Notes: generated by a model from the sequence alone, not told the origin. DNA of 64,000 nt from Sodiomyces alkalinus F11 (GCF_003711515.1 NW_021167080.1:2377394-2441393), one strand, 5' to 3'; counted from the stretch's first letter, positions 45,801-57,802 are shown. Program-made: numbers and translations.

Positions 45801-46519
45801 GCCAGTAGCATAGCCGTAGACTACAAAGCCGCGCGCAAAAAAACAAAAACCTTTGTCAGTAGGTGGGATGGCAAGACACCGCGTAGCGAAGCGAGCGGGA
45901 TAGAAAGAGGAAGGGGGGGGGAAGGAGGAAAAAAGAATGATAGCAGGAGAAGAGGGGGACAGAAACGAACCCTATCTGTATCCTCGTCTTTTGGTTCTTC
46001 AGCTTCGCTCTTCTGAAGCTGCTCCCAATTCACCTCCTCGGACACAGAGGAGCGGCGGTTTCCCTCCTCTGATTCCTCTGTCTGTTGTTCCTCCTGTTGT
46101 TTCGCCTCCTCTCGGTCGCGTTCCTCACTCTCTGACAGCTCGTCCTCTATGCTGCGGATGCCATTAGGAACCGAGAGAGGGGTTGAAAGGCCAACCGAGT
46201 CCTCCTCCTCTTGACAATGTACGTCTGAATACCCGCTCTCTCCTCCCGCAACTTCGGATAGAGGCGTGGATAGAGGTGTCTTGTCGAGTCGTACCGTGTT
46301 CGGTCGTTGGGGGGTGGAGACGTTGGCATCGGCAAAAGTGGTGTCGACGGTCAGGGAAGGGGGCTCGGAAAGTCGGACGGTGACCATGGAATCGTGGGTT
46401 ATCTTAGATGTCTCGTCCGAGTCGCGCGTCGGAGACTGTTCATGGAGGGGAGAGGTGTTGGTATGCATGGCCTCCACTGGCGAGTCATCAGGGACTCGTC
46501 GCCCAGGCTCGGTCTCCAT
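42893..46519 (-). CDS. TBC-domain Rab GTPase-activating protein
   Basis: Three exons on the minus strand: 45971-46519, 45204-45820 and 42893-45047; 1,106 aa. The N-terminal ~190 residues are acidic and Ser/Thr-rich. The TBC domain follows (about 275-480): KGIPPPLRGVVWQSMAG; the Arg-finger motif IIGKDLGR (Asp325/Arg328); the Gln-finger motif YCQG (Gln365); then SCFLPDLSGLHIRIYQFRELL and SQWFLSFFAVTCPLPMLFRIYD after the second splice. Both catalytic fingers are intact, so active Rab-GAP function is expected. The C-terminal half is Ser/Glu-rich with coiled coils (EDLLTALSELQRNHALLVSEL and ELSRAKDQLASAVSQ). It resembles the Gyp5/Gyl1-type fungal GAPs that act in exocytic traffic, but I assign only the family. 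Confidence 0.92.
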
Positions 46520-48235
46520 GGTTCAGGGTGGTTCTGGATCGCGTCGTCATCCGCCAGTCGTTCAATTAGGGAGTAGGCGAGCGGGCAATGGAATGCTGAA
46601 TGCCCTCTTCTCCCTTGTAGATCCGGGGCCTTTCTACCAACAAGCGACGGCCGAGGAGACGGGTGCCCGTTACACGAAAGGAGCTATCAGGGCAAAGAAA
46701 GGTTGAATTTTTATCGACACCCGCCAGCAAAGACCTGCCGAAATGGCGGGAGACGAGATTGTTGTGATGTTTTTGCCGCTCCTGCCGAGAGGGGGATTCG
46801 CGGTTGTCGATCGTCGAGGAGTCGGTCTAGATGTTCTGTTCGTTGGTGCTTCCTGCAGTTTCACGCCCCGTGCTGATAGATTGATGTGCCAAGATTCACT
46901 GAAACACGTCGTCTTTCTCTTGGACCTGTTGGCAAGGTGTGATCGGATAGGGTCAAGTTCAAAAAGGCATAATAGCGCTGTTGTTCCTGGTGCCTTTTTT
47001 TTTCTTTCTTTTCTTTCTTTTCTTTCTTTTCTTTCTTTTCTTCTTTCTCCTCTCTTTTTTTCGTTTCGTTGATTCGTCCAGTTCGGTCGATCGACTTGAA
47101 GATCGGAAAGAAGGCTTGCTCTTTAGGACAATCACGCTCGCGATTCATGGATAATGTAGGAGATGGATGAAAAGTACGTGAAACACGCTGATACTACTAG
47201 AAAACTCCACCCAAAATAACAATTCTATGAGGTTGGTATGTATATATAAAGGGGGAGAAAAGAGAGGAATCATTAACAACTTCCTCGTCTTTGGTTCCCT
47301 TTGGTTTGCTTGAAGACGAATGGGGAACCGGTATTGGGCAATGGGGGGGTCGTCAAATTTCCCCCATTACCAACTTCTAACCCCTTATTCGTCCCCTCAA
47401 GGCTGATTATTCGGGAGCTCAATGAACTTTGGGAAAGCCCCCGTATCCTCTATCTCCCAGAACGTACTAGTACAAGAGCACGTCCCCTGCAGCGTGTGCA
47501 TGCTTGCCGAAGCCTCTCCCCGTCCCCCAACCCAAGTGCCTAAAATGCAGGTCCCATCTCCAAAGTGACCCGTGTCATCGTCCACGAATGGTAGCCTGTC
47601 AGTAAAAATGGGGGGTTATCAAAGGAATGCTTGGAGCTTGGAGCCCACAAACTCGAAGCCCTCTCCTCTCACGGAATATTTTGGGGCCCAGCTCGATTTC
47701 TGACCCCCAAGAGAATAAACAATAAAGAAAGATACGTCCGCGAGTCTGTGGATTCGACGGACCCTCGACTCTCTATCCGTACTTCATGTCGTATTTGCAC
47801 GACGAGGACATCTAACGCTTCCGTCTTTTCCTCAAACCGTTCAAAATAGCCGTAGGCTGGTGTCTAAGGTAATTACCGGATGAGAGACTCATACGAGTCT
47901 GTCGAACCGGCAGTTTTTCTAACCGCCGATATGACGCATACTACTATCTTGAATGAAATACGTTCCCACGGGATACACAAAACACCCACTCCATATTGGA
48001 GTTTCATGCACATATACCAAAAGTTTCCTCAACGCCATAGGCCATGAATCCCGATTTTCCGACAATTTTCCTCTGCATCGCTGCGTGTTCTTGGTGGCCT
48101 TTCCGCCTCTCGCAGCATTGGTATCGATCATAGATTTACCCCCAGACAGACACGCTCGCTGGCAGCAAGACTGTACGTTACACAGGCAGTACGGGCGGGC
48201 AGCAGCACAGCCACCATATGGTCGGTTCTCAAAGG
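46520..48235. other. Upstream region of the TBC gene; SSXT gene 3' flank
   Basis: A pyrimidine tract of TTTTC/TTTC units lies at about 46994-47061, and a TATATATAAA-like box near 47241-47252. The rest (47260-48235) shows only short open frames without recognisable products. Confidence 0.45.
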
Positions 48236-50414
48236 TCATGAGGGAACCGCCGCTGAAGGTTGGTGATCACTTGTGGTAGCAGGCGCTTGCGTGGGGCCCT
48301 GAAAATGGGAAACGACGGGACTCCCCTGCAGTCCCAGCATCCTCTGCCCTTGAACTTGACCAGTACCCGGGTGGCCTTGCCCTTGCGGGCGCTGGGCCTG
48401 GTACATCGATTCCCTCTTGGCGTCGACGCCGGGAAACAGAGACTGCAGTTTCGTGTATAGGTCCGTTATCAGCTTTATTCTCTCCTCCCGATCCGCGGTT
48501 GGATCTATCCTCCTGTCGTTCGAGTCGGACCCGGCCGGTGGATTCTTGATCTTCAGGTTCATGTTGAGCGGCGGTGGTGTAAGATACGTGGGATAGGGTG
48601 GGACCTGGACAGACGCTTTGCGATCAGCCAGAGCAGCCAAATAGCTCAAGTTTCCCTGTAGCCGGCGCATGCACCTGGATTGATTCGTAGTCAGCCATCG
48701 AACACAGCGAAACGCCGGACGAAAAGAACCCGGGAAAGAGACCTACTGGGTATAGTCATGGTGCGCCATGGCTTCTTCTGGTGTGGGCTTCCTGTTCTGG
48801 TCGGTTCCGCCGGCCCCTTCTCCAGCCGCCGCAGCCGCCTCTTTCTTCATGTCTTGCATCACCTGCTGCAGCTGTATCGACTCGTAGAGCAACTCCTGGT
48901 TGATACTGAGCAGCAAAGAGAATTTCTCCTTTTCCCTCGACTCGGCACCAGGGCTGAGAGGTGTAGAAGCAGTCGATGAGCCGTTGACGTTGGCGTTTTG
49001 TGAGTGGGAAGGGAAAGTAGGCGTCTGAGGTGTTGTGGCATGGCTCGTGGGTGCTTGCTGGTTCGTCGGGGTCTGGCTGTTTGAGGGAGGCTGTGGCGTT
49101 GCACGCTGCGCTTGCTGCTGCTGCTGCTGTTGTTGGTGCTGATGTTGACCTTGCGAGTGCGCCATACTGTTCGGTGTCCCTTGGGCGATACTCGGTGGCC
49201 TTTGTGGGGTGGCCAGGCCGCCAGCACCGGCGTGATGTTGTTGCTGCTGGTGTTGCTGCTGCTGTTGCTGATGTTGCTGATGTTGCTGCTGTAGAGCTTG
49301 CTGCTGTTGCTGATGTTGCTGATGTTGCTGATGTTGCTGATGTTGCTGATGTTGCTGATGTTGCTGATGTTGCTGCTGTAGAGCTTGCTGCTGTTGTTGT
49401 TGTGGCTGGTGTGATTGTTGCGGTTGTTGTTGTTGTTGATGATGTTGCTTGTGTTGTTGTTGTTGCTGCTGCTGCTGCTGCTGATGTTGTTGTTGTTGAT
49501 GCTGTTGCTGTTGCTGTTGCATACGCTGCTGCATCAACTGTTGCTGTTGTTGAAGTTGGTGATGCTGCTGTTGCCGTTGTGGACTCATCGCGGCGTTCAT
49601 GGGGAAGCCAGGCATACCGCCGCCGGCCATGTAATTAGAGGGGAATTGTTGCGCCGCCGACGTCGGCAGATTGCCGCCGTAGGCATTGGCTTGGAACTGG
49701 TGATTCTGATACGGGACTGGTAACCCAGAGACGTCAGCTTCTGTAGTGATTCCACACATAGCAAGTGCACCCCGTTGATGTGGCTGGATGTGGCGGGATG
49801 CGACGAGGCGCTCGTTCCCCCACTTTCGACGCCGGCTATAGTGGTCGCAAAAGCGGAAACCACAGTTTCCTGACAACAGTTGCAAAGGGTAACAAATACA
49901 AAGCGAGGAAAAGAAGAAGACGTCAACGGGGGGTTGAGGCGGGTTGGGGTGGAGACAGGAGTCGGGAGTCGGGAGTCGGAGTCGGCGCCGACGCGGCGGC
50001 GGACATCGGCCGTAGAGGTGAAACACGAGAGATATGGGAAAGTCGATGTAGGAGGACACGAGCGAGAGGCAGAGAGAGTACGAGATGGGGGGGAGGCACA
50101 GCAACAAAAGGACAAGCAAGCGCAAGGGGCCACTTACTCTGTCCATTAGTGGGCATGTGCGGCATGGCGGTCGTCTGCATCATGGCTGCTGCAGGCCCAG
50201 GGCCCGACATCATGGCGGGATTCGGGGCTCCAGCGCCAGGAAAGCCACCCTGGGCGCCAGGCATACCGGAGAACTGGTTAGGGTTGTACATCATCGGCTG
50301 ACCCGGTTGGGTTGGAACAGCGCCCGGTTGCAGATGAAGGTTTTGGCTGGGATGTGGGGCGGCGTTGTTGAAGGTTGGAGGAACATTGGAAAAGCCGTAG
50401 TCGGGAGCGTACAT
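48236..50414 (-). CDS. Gln-rich SSXT/SS18-domain protein
   Basis: Three exons on the minus strand: 50138-50414, 48747-49716 and 48236-48674; 561 aa. The N-terminus is Pro/Met/Asn/Gly-rich. Residues ~135-300 are a long Gln/His tract (QHQ repeats from CAG/CAA/CAT codons). Residues ~355-430 match the SSXT (SYT N-terminal homology) domain: INQELLYESIQLQQVMQDM, then, across the splice, DYTQCMRRLQGNLSYLAALAD, paralleling the SS18 motif of a C..YQQMLH.NLVYLATIAD type. SS18 is a subunit of mammalian SWI/SNF (BAF) complexes, so a nuclear chromatin or transcription role is likely; membership in a fungal complex is inference. The C-terminus is Gln/Pro-rich. It is divergent from HIS5. Confidence 0.82.
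49240..49560. repeat. CAG/CAA/CAT repeat tract, TGATGTTGC 9-mer array
   Basis: On the plus strand a 9-bp unit TGATGTTGC recurs many times (QHQ on the minus strand). The block around CTGCTGTAGAGCTTGCTGCTG occurs twice (about 49289 and 49373), showing duplication of a larger unit. It lies within the SSXT gene. Confidence 0.85.
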
Positions 50415-50623
50415 GGCTTGCTGTTGCTTTATTTACTGGGCGGGAAGGCCAGTGGTCTTGGCCCCAGGGATGGGGGGGGCCGTTAATTCCAATTAGGTGG
50501 ACTCAGCACAGACTCAGAGAGACACGGGAGAGCTCCCGGGGGGGTGAATAGAGAGGCGGGCCCCTGACACGGAGGTGTGAACAGGACCGACCGTTCAGCA
50601 AGCCAGCAGCCGCAATAAGCAGT

Positions 50624-50680
50624 TGGTGGTGGTGGTGGTGGTGGTGGTGGCGGCGGCGGCGGCGGCGGTGGGTGGTGGTC
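50624..50680. repeat. (TGG)n-(CGG)n trinucleotide tract
   Basis: About nine TGG units run directly into seven or so CGG units and then more TGG, about 210 bp upstream of the SSXT gene start. Confidence 0.9.
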
Positions 50681-52304
50681 TGGCGGTTGAGGGTTGCTTG
50701 CGTACTCCGTACTCCGTAGACAAATTGCTGACTGATATGCTGGGCGTCGATGACCGCAAGAGTCGTACGGATACAGAGTGAGGTCGAGTTTCAGACAGGA
50801 ACGCCTCCGACTGCTATGATTCGTCAGGAGGAGGATATGTACTTGGCAGCGCTAGATACAACCATGTATACGTTGTAGGTACACAAGCAAGGGCGCGTGT
50901 TTTGGTCGTGGGTGGTCGTTCGTTGATGAGATGCGTAGGAGGCGCGTCCTTGTCTCTCCCGAGTGATACTACTTGCAGCCGCCCGCAGGATAAGGTAGAT
51001 AGACAGTCGCCAGACTAAAGGGGGTGTGTACAGGGGGGTGTGGAAAGGCGGGGAAGATGGAATGGAGGTTTAGGATCGTGACCAAGGCGGTCCAAGGCAG
51101 GAGACGAGACGGTGCTGGAGTGAGGCAAATGAGGGTGAGGCGCCTGGGAGGGAGGGGCGGCCAAGGGGAACAGGGATTGGGGGATAAAAAAATCGATAGA
51201 TTTTGATCGACCTGGCGCTGGAAGTTCCAGGAATCTCGTAAGGCGACAGCAGATGGGGGCTTTGTCGCGTGGGATGCGGATTTGTGATGGGTATCCGTAC
51301 GTTGTGTCGCGTGTCTTGTCTTGTCGTGTCATCAACAGATTAAGAACTTCGTTTTCGCTGTGGTGGGAATGAAAGACGAGGGAAAGACGGGGGTGGAAAA
51401 AGCAAAGATTTTTTCTTCTTTTTTCTTTTTTTCTTCTTTTTTTTGGCGTTCCCCTCTCTGTATCAAAGGGACACAGTGGAAAAGCCTAAGGTACGTACTA
51501 ATGAATTGCCTAGCGGCTCCAAAGAGAACCGGCTCTTGTCTACAACGTAAGGTAGCACGATCTAGTACCAAGTACACAGTACGTTGGTCAATCCCCATTC
51601 GTCGCTACAGTGCGTTTAGTTTCATTTCAAACAGGTCTAACCTGGACCGGAAAGAATCTCGGCCGGTGACTCGAGACACGTGGGGAGTGTCACTAACAAA
51701 CAGCACCATGAACAACAACATGGACTGACGCAGAAGTCGAGAAGCTGCGAGGGTGCACTTGGGTCAACGAAGTAAACAAACCATAAAGCCACAGGGACTG
51801 GAAATAAATTATCACTATTCCATAGGTTTTGTGGGTCACTGTTTCGGATTCGGTCGTTTGGTTGCTTTGTACGTGTACTGAGAATGATGAGAGAATTATG
51901 GACCGGGAGACGTACCTCATCATACACATCGTGTACCGGGTACCAATTGAATATTGTTACCTGGGATTTGAAAGAAGGATTAAGCTTTCTGAAAGAACCA
52001 GAGTCTGAAGGATATTTCGTTTCCTTCGGTGCCTTCAACACGTCTTCTTGATGGTGCTTGTAGCTACTAAAGTAAGGAGCACCTGAGGTGAGCTTTCCAA
52101 ATTCAAGCTACCACACGTGGGAACGCCGCGTTCACCCCCGAACTCCGGCGTCGGCCTCGTCCGCCGAACACAACTACGAAGTAAAGCCCCCAAAACTCCT
52201 AACGTCGATGTACCCGTAAGTATCTCGTCCATACTCAACATGTGGGGAGGTACTTCAGTTGTCAGTGGAGCTACCTTATGAGAGAGGTTTACGAGGTACA
52301 AAGC

Positions 52305-52318
52305 ATGAGTCGACTCAT
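52305..52318. promoter_or_regulatory. Palindromic Gcn4/CPC1-like site
   Basis: ATGAGTCGACTCAT is a perfect 14-bp palindrome containing GACTCAT on each strand, seven of the nine bases of the ATGACTCAT Gcn4/CPC1 consensus. A further GTGACTCG follows at 52326-52332. Both lie about 145-170 bp upstream of the HIS5 start, as expected for general amino acid control. Confidence 0.65.
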
Positions 52319-52476
52319 AAACAGTGTGACTCGTTTCGAAGAAGCCTTCATCTACCGACCTCATCCCATATCACTCTACAGTCAATATACGAGAGCTCGA
52401 CATTTCTGTTGTTCTCTTGTTCTCTTGTTTCAATTCAAGAAGAACATAATAATAATAAAAGGAGACTCAAGAAAAG

Positions 52477-53784
52477 ATGTCGCCGTTCAACCTGCAAACC
52501 TGTGCGCGGAAAAATATCCTAGCACTAGAACCATACCGATGCGCGAGAGAGTGAGCCAGCGTCCCTGAAGAACGTCTCATGGGCGGACGAACTAATTCAG
52601 CTTAATCCAGTGACTACAAGGACGATGGTACAAACATCCTCCTAGATGCGAATGAGAACGCATACGGGCCGTCCCTCCAGCCGGATATCTCTCAAGCCGA
52701 CCTGAACGTCGACTTCCTCGGCCTCCACCGGTACCCTGATCCTCACCAGGCGGACCTCAAGCAGCTGCTGTGCAAACTGCGTAACACCCACACTCACACG
52801 TCCAAGGACTTGACGCCCGACAACCTTTTCGTCGGTGTTGGCAGTGACGAGGCCATCGACGCCCTGTTCCGCTGCTTCTGCGTCCCCGGCAAGGACCGCA
52901 TTCTAACCTGCCCTCCCACCTACGGCATGTACTCCGTCTCGGCCCAGGTAAACGATGTCGGCCTAGTCAAGGTCCCGCTACGACCCGCTCCCGAGTTTGG
53001 CCTCGATACAGACGCCGTCCTCGAAGCCCTGGGCCGCGAGGAGAACGTGAAACTGGTCTACCTCTGCAGCCCCGGCAACCCCACCGCCTCCCTGCTCGCC
53101 AAGGACGACGTCCGGAGAGTCCTCGAACACCCGACCTGGAACGGCGTCGTCGTCCTGGACGAGGCCTACATCGACTTTGCCCCCGACGGCACATCCCTCG
53201 CCGAGTGGGTACTCGAGTGGCCCAACCTCGTCGTCATGCAGACCCTCTCCAAGGCCTTCGGCATGGCGGGTATTCGCCTGGGCGCCGCCTTCACCTCACC
53301 TCCCATCGTCCGCCTCCTCAACAGCCTCAAGGCGCCCTACAACATCTCGAGCCCTACCAGCGCACTGGCGTCCTACGCCCTTTCTGGGAAGGGCCTGAAG
53401 ATCATGAGGGCGAACCGAGACAAGCTCCTGGCTCAGCGCGAGCGGCTCATTGCCGAGCTGCCCAAGATCCCCGGCGTGGGTCGCCTGCGCGGCGGGACCG
53501 CCAGTAATTTCTTGCTCTATGAGATACTCGACGCTTCAGGCGCCCCGGACAATGTCACTGCCCTGGCAGTCTACGAAGCCCTCGCCGAGACCGAGGGCGT
53601 CGTCGTTCGTTTCCGCGGCAAGGAACACGGGTGTCTAGGATGTCTCAGAATCACTGTCGGTACGGAAGATGAGGTCACGCGCTTCTTGGGTTCGCTACGG
53701 CGCACGCTCGAGGAAGTCCGGGGGAAAGGAAAACAGGCAGGCGAGGAGGAGAAGGAAGCAGCGGCGAATGCTGTCGTGGCATAG
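52477..53784 (+). CDS. HIS5: Histidinol-phosphate aminotransferase
   Basis: Two exons, 52477-52550 and 52611-53784; 415 aa. The short first exon (MSPFNLQTCARKNILALEPY) joins in phase 2 to DDYKDDGTNILLDANENAYGPS, the family's N-terminal signature. PLP-enzyme motifs: VGSDEAIDALFRCF, YLCSPGNPT (about 175-183), LDEAYIDF (about 207-213) and the Schiff-base Lys239 in TLSKAFGMAGIRLG; the C-terminal CLRITVGT binds substrate phosphate. It converts imidazole-acetol phosphate plus glutamate to histidinol phosphate in histidine synthesis, in the cytosol. The Gcn4/CPC1-like sites upstream fit amino-acid-starvation control. Confidence 0.96.
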
Positions 53785-54573
53785 AGAAGGAGCGTGAATA
53801 AAGAAGTACATAAAGAGGAGAAAGTCGGGTTTCGACGGGCTGTCACTTTGTGTTCGAACTGCTCTGGTTCAATACGGGAAGATCGATTCTTCTTGGCCCG
53901 TCCGTCTGTCCCCCCGTCTTGGGTACGGATAAACGTCTGATTCTAGATTCTGGTTCTAGACCGTAAACAATTAATTAGATCGTATTCGAGTGGCCTAGCC
54001 CGAATATTCCCACGTCAGCGACTGCGGCGCTCGTTCCGATGATGCATGCCCCTCGCCGGGACTCAAAGCGGCCTCTATTCCGTTCAAGTACGATTTAATG
54101 TAGCTAAGAGGATACGCAGTAGTAATAGCATACTGGCACTGAACATTGTCATCGAATCTTGGTGTCTGTCTCTGTCTATCCGTAGAGAGATGGGGTCAGC
54201 AGGATAACTCGACGCTGCTTCCCCTGGAGATTGGACATCAAATCTGGCTGCGCAGCATCATCCTTGGTTTCGGGATATTTCTCCTCTCTATTTATAACCG
54301 AGCAATCCAATGATGATGACTCAACGTGGCTTATAAGGCTAGGCGCATTCACGATGCGTATTCAACGCCATAGAGTTGGAGTGGCAAGCCTCTGGCGTCG
54401 AGTGGCCATCGCGGGAGTACGACATGGAAAATACAAGTCCAAGTCTACAGTCTTAAGGCAGGGCAGTCCAAGCCGCCTGGAACTTTCCAGCTACCTTATC
54501 CGAACTGAGGACACGCTGCTTCCTTCATATTCAGTGATCCCTCAGTCGTGAATACAGCTATCGTGAACAGAAC
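53785..54573. other. Intergenic, HIS5 to GH76 gene
   Basis: The HIS5 3' flank and the GH76 promoter. A short open frame (54231-54551) has no recognisable product. Nothing else is seen. Confidence 0.4.
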
Positions 54574-56866
54574 ATGATGGGCTTCTTGAGATTGATCGGG
54601 ATCGGGCTTGTCCTGCCCGCAGTGATCAACGCGATTGACCTGGACGTATCTGATCCGAGTAAGTCTTTCTTGCTCTGCACAACTGACAAAATGCTCTTCT
54701 TGTCCTGAAGCATCATACTCACATAACATCGTGAAGACTCCATTCGAAATGCAGCCGGCACGATTGCCCATGGCGCAATGTCGTATTACAACGGCAACGT
54801 GACGGACAACAAGGAGGTGAACAGTTGAAGCCCCATCCCAAGAGAACCCGCAGACAAGAAGCTGACCCTTACCCAGATGGTCGGAGACCTGCCCGATCCG
54901 TACTACTGGTGGCAAGCCGGAGCGCTCTGGGGCGCCATGCTGGATTACTACCACTACACGGGCGACCCCTCGTACAACAAGGCCATCATCGAAGCGGTCC
55001 TCGCCCCCGTCAACATGGGCCCGCATCACGACTACAATCCCCCGGAGCACTTCGACGAGCTCGGCAACGACGACCTCGGCTTCTGGGGCTTCGTCGTCAT
55101 GTCGGCCGCCGAGCGCAACTTCCCGCAGCCCAACCCCGACCTCCCCGCCTGGCTCGACCTCGGCAAGAACATCTTCCGGACCCTGTCCTCCCGCTGGGAC
55201 AACGAAAAGTGCGGCGGCGGCCTGTTCTGGCAGGTCTTCGAGTCGAACCCCAACGGCGTCAACTACAAGAACACCGTCACCAACGGCGGCCTCTTCCAGC
55301 TCGCCGCCCGCTTGGCCCGCGCCACGGGCGAACAGGTCTACAGCGACTGGGCAAAGCGCGTGTGGGACTGGTCCGTCGCCAGGGGGCTCATCGGGAAGAA
55401 GCTCGTCGTCTACGACGGTGCCCACGCCAGCGAGGGCTGCAAGCGCGTGAACCACGTCGCCTTCACCTACACCGCCGGTATCCACCTGCACGGCGCCGCC
55501 GTCATGGCCGAGGTCACAGGCGATAAGGCCTGGGAGGAGCGAGCGCATGGGTTGCTGGGCGCTGCGGCGGAGCATTTCTTCAAGGATTCCATCCTGTTTG
55601 AGCCTGCCTGCGAACCATCCGACATGTGCAATCACGACATGAAGGTATGTTTTCCCCTCTTTTTCTTTTTTTGTTTCTTTTTCCTTTTCTTGTTTCTTTT
55701 CCTAAGGCCTCCCGAGTCTGAACCTCCCGGCTGATATGGAGAACTCTCCCGCCTTTTCACAGTCCCTGAAAGGCTATCTCGCCCGTTTCATGTGGCAGTC
55801 CACCTATCACGTGCCGTCTCTCACACCCAAAGTCAGAGAGCTGCTCGAGGCGTCTGCGCGAGCTGCCGCAAAGTCGTGTTCGGGAGGCAAAGATAACAAG
55901 ACGTGCGGTCAACGGTGGTATACTGGCGGCTTCGACGGTTCAGTCGGGCTGGGGCAGCAGATGTGCGCTCTCGAGACCATCCAGGGCCTTCTCATAGACC
56001 AGTCGCAGCCGCCTTTCCGTGGCGGCGATATCAAAGTGGTCCGAGACCTGAATTGGAAAAGAGCAGTAGCGCCCAAGAAGACCGAGCCCACGAAAGACGG
56101 CAAGCCTGAGAAACAGGGTAAGCCCAAGCTCAGAGACGAGGGACCCGAAGTTGACGAGCCACCCGAAGCAAACGAACCACCCAAAGTGGACGAGCCTGGT
56201 AAGCCGGCCCCCAATGTTCCCCAGGAATCCACAGATGTGGAAACGGGCGTGCCACCCGGTCAACTGCCACCGGACGGTCCAGGGCCAGCCATCCCGCCAC
56301 CTGGAGTTCTGGGCCCCCCCGGCGCACCAGGGGATACAGCCACGGCACCGCAACCTGCCCCGGATGCGGTGCCTGACACTGTAGTCCCAGATTTTGGAGG
56401 ACCGTTGGTGACGGATAATACTGAAGGCCCGGGTGCTCCTGCGGCCCCAGGTCCTGAAGAAGGCCCTGAAGAAGGCCTTGAAGCAGGCCCTGAAGAAGGC
56501 CTTGAAGCAGGCCCTGAAGAAGGCCCCGAAGCAGGTCCTGAATTGGGTCCTGAAGCAGGTTCTGACGCAGGTCCTGGAGCAAGCTCTGAAGCAGGCCCTG
56601 ATGCTGGTCCCTCCGCAGGCCCAGACGATGCTAACTCTACCCAACATCCAGGATCAGCGGGCGGCGGCACACCCAGCGATGAGCCTGGTGGGCTTCGCAA
56701 GGACAGCAAGAAACCGAAGGCTGATGACGGAAAGGAGGAGGATGAGGAGGAACCAGGAAAGGAAGACAGTGAGGGCTTCGCGACGCTGGTTGGTCCGAAC
56801 TGGTTGCTTCTTGGAGCCACGTCCCTCGCACTCGCACTTGGTATCGGGTGCACCATGTCCTTGTAA
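54574..56866 (+). CDS. GH76 Dfg5/Dcw1-type GPI-anchored wall enzyme
   Basis: Four exons: 54574-54658, 54737-54816, 54877-55644 and 55763-56866; 678 aa. Signal peptide MMGFLRLIGIGLVLPAVINA, then a GH76 domain (about 25-430) with PYYWWQAGALWGAMLDY, the catalytic-type Asp pair 120-121 (ELGNDDLGFWG), NGGLFQLAARLAR, and Cys-rich CEPSDMCNHDMKSLKGYLARFMW across the last splice. Residues ~480-650 are a Pro/Gly/Glu/Ala-rich tail with PPG-type and GPEEG-type tandem repeats. A GPI signal ends the protein (NWLLLGATSLALALGIGC). The family transfers GPI proteins from the membrane to the wall glucan or acts as alpha-1,6-mannanase. Dfg5/Dcw1 homologues usually run about 450 aa, so the tail is an expansion. 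Confidence 0.93.
56451..56620 (+). repeat. Degenerate tandem repeat coding GPEEG/GLEA
   Basis: Units of 12-15 bp (GGCCCTGAAGAA, GGCCTTGAAGCA and variants) are repeated at least ten times within the tail of the GH76 gene, coding GPEEG, GLEAG and GPEAG repeats. Confidence 0.85.
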
Positions 56867-57802
56867 GCCCGGGAACATGGGCGCGGGAGAGTGGAAAAGG
56901 TGCGAAAGAAAACCAGAGAAGTCTTTGACTGTCTCGTGCTAGGAATTTGTTGGTTTCTTCTGCGTTTTCGGCTCACGTCAAGATTCGCGTTCTAGTTTTT
57001 AAAAGTCGCTTCATCTAGTCAGTCGGAGGAGACCAAGTAGAGAAGAGGTGCTGCAAAAGGGGTTGGGTCATCCTCAGTGTAATTAATATAATCGCACCAC
57101 TTCCTCTCATCCTGTTGAAAAAGTGACAGGTTCCTTACGAAGTCATGAAAGCAACCCTCTCAGGCTCCGTCGAGGTTTGGAATCTCTTCCTTGTTCTCGT
57201 TTCTCGTCTTCAGGTGGCACTCCAGTGTCGTTGCATAAATGTCAACACGATAGAGCGGAGAACACCCTCGCCAAGATGATGCTTCGTTGTTCTGAAAAGG
57301 GGGAAACTGAATCAATTCCGTAATGCTTCTTTCATGCCTGTGGAAAATGTAACGCCAAATCGCAACGCCATTAGGGGGGTATAACTCCAAATAATCGGAG
57401 TACTGTCACGACGCCTAAACAAAACCCGCACAATACCAATATAACACGAGTGTCGCCGACTCATGTCCGTTTTGAAGTCAACTCCAAAGTCTCCTGCCAT
57501 GCCCCCAAGTATAGATAGGGGCCACGTCTTGTGAGCCTGCGACCACCCATCCGCCCACTGCTGTCCAGCCATCTTCGACCGGCTTCCGTTCCGGGGTTTC
57601 GTCACGGCCGAGTCGAAACCGTGTCCTCGATTTGATTTGTTTTGTTTCTGCCCATGCATCCGTGAATGGGACATGGCGTATGTCCAAGATTTGGTGTGTA
57701 TCTTGGGGTATTTTCTTTTCTTCTCTTCTTCCCCCCCTTTTTTGGCTTCGTCTTCTCCGTCCATTATAAGATCACCACAAGGGTACTGGCAAAATCGAGG
57801 GC
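56867..57802. other. Convergent intergenic region, GH76 / small GPI protein
   Basis: About 0.9 kb between two 3' ends. Open frames on the minus strand (57312-57839) show no domain and run across the stop of the neighbouring gene, so I treat it as non-coding. Confidence 0.4.

Larger units (their letters stand above)
50415..52476. promoter_or_regulatory. Divergent promoter region, SSXT gene / HIS5
   Basis: 2.1 kb. It contains a (TGG)n/(CGG)n tract (50624-50680), TACTCCGTACTCCGTA (50703-50718), T-rich sequence near 51411-51443, GTACC/GTACG motifs at about 51490-51590, and a likely Gcn4/CPC1 site close to HIS5. I see no further gene. Confidence 0.5.

Noticed and set aside
49030..49638. Plus-strand frame of Val/Asp/Ala repeats opposite the SSXT gene
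   Set aside because: It is the antisense reading of the Gln/His repeat tract.
56130..56647. Minus-strand Leu/Gln/Gly and Arg/Phe/Cys repeat frames opposite the GH76 tail
   Set aside because: They are antisense readings of the GPEEG tandem repeat.
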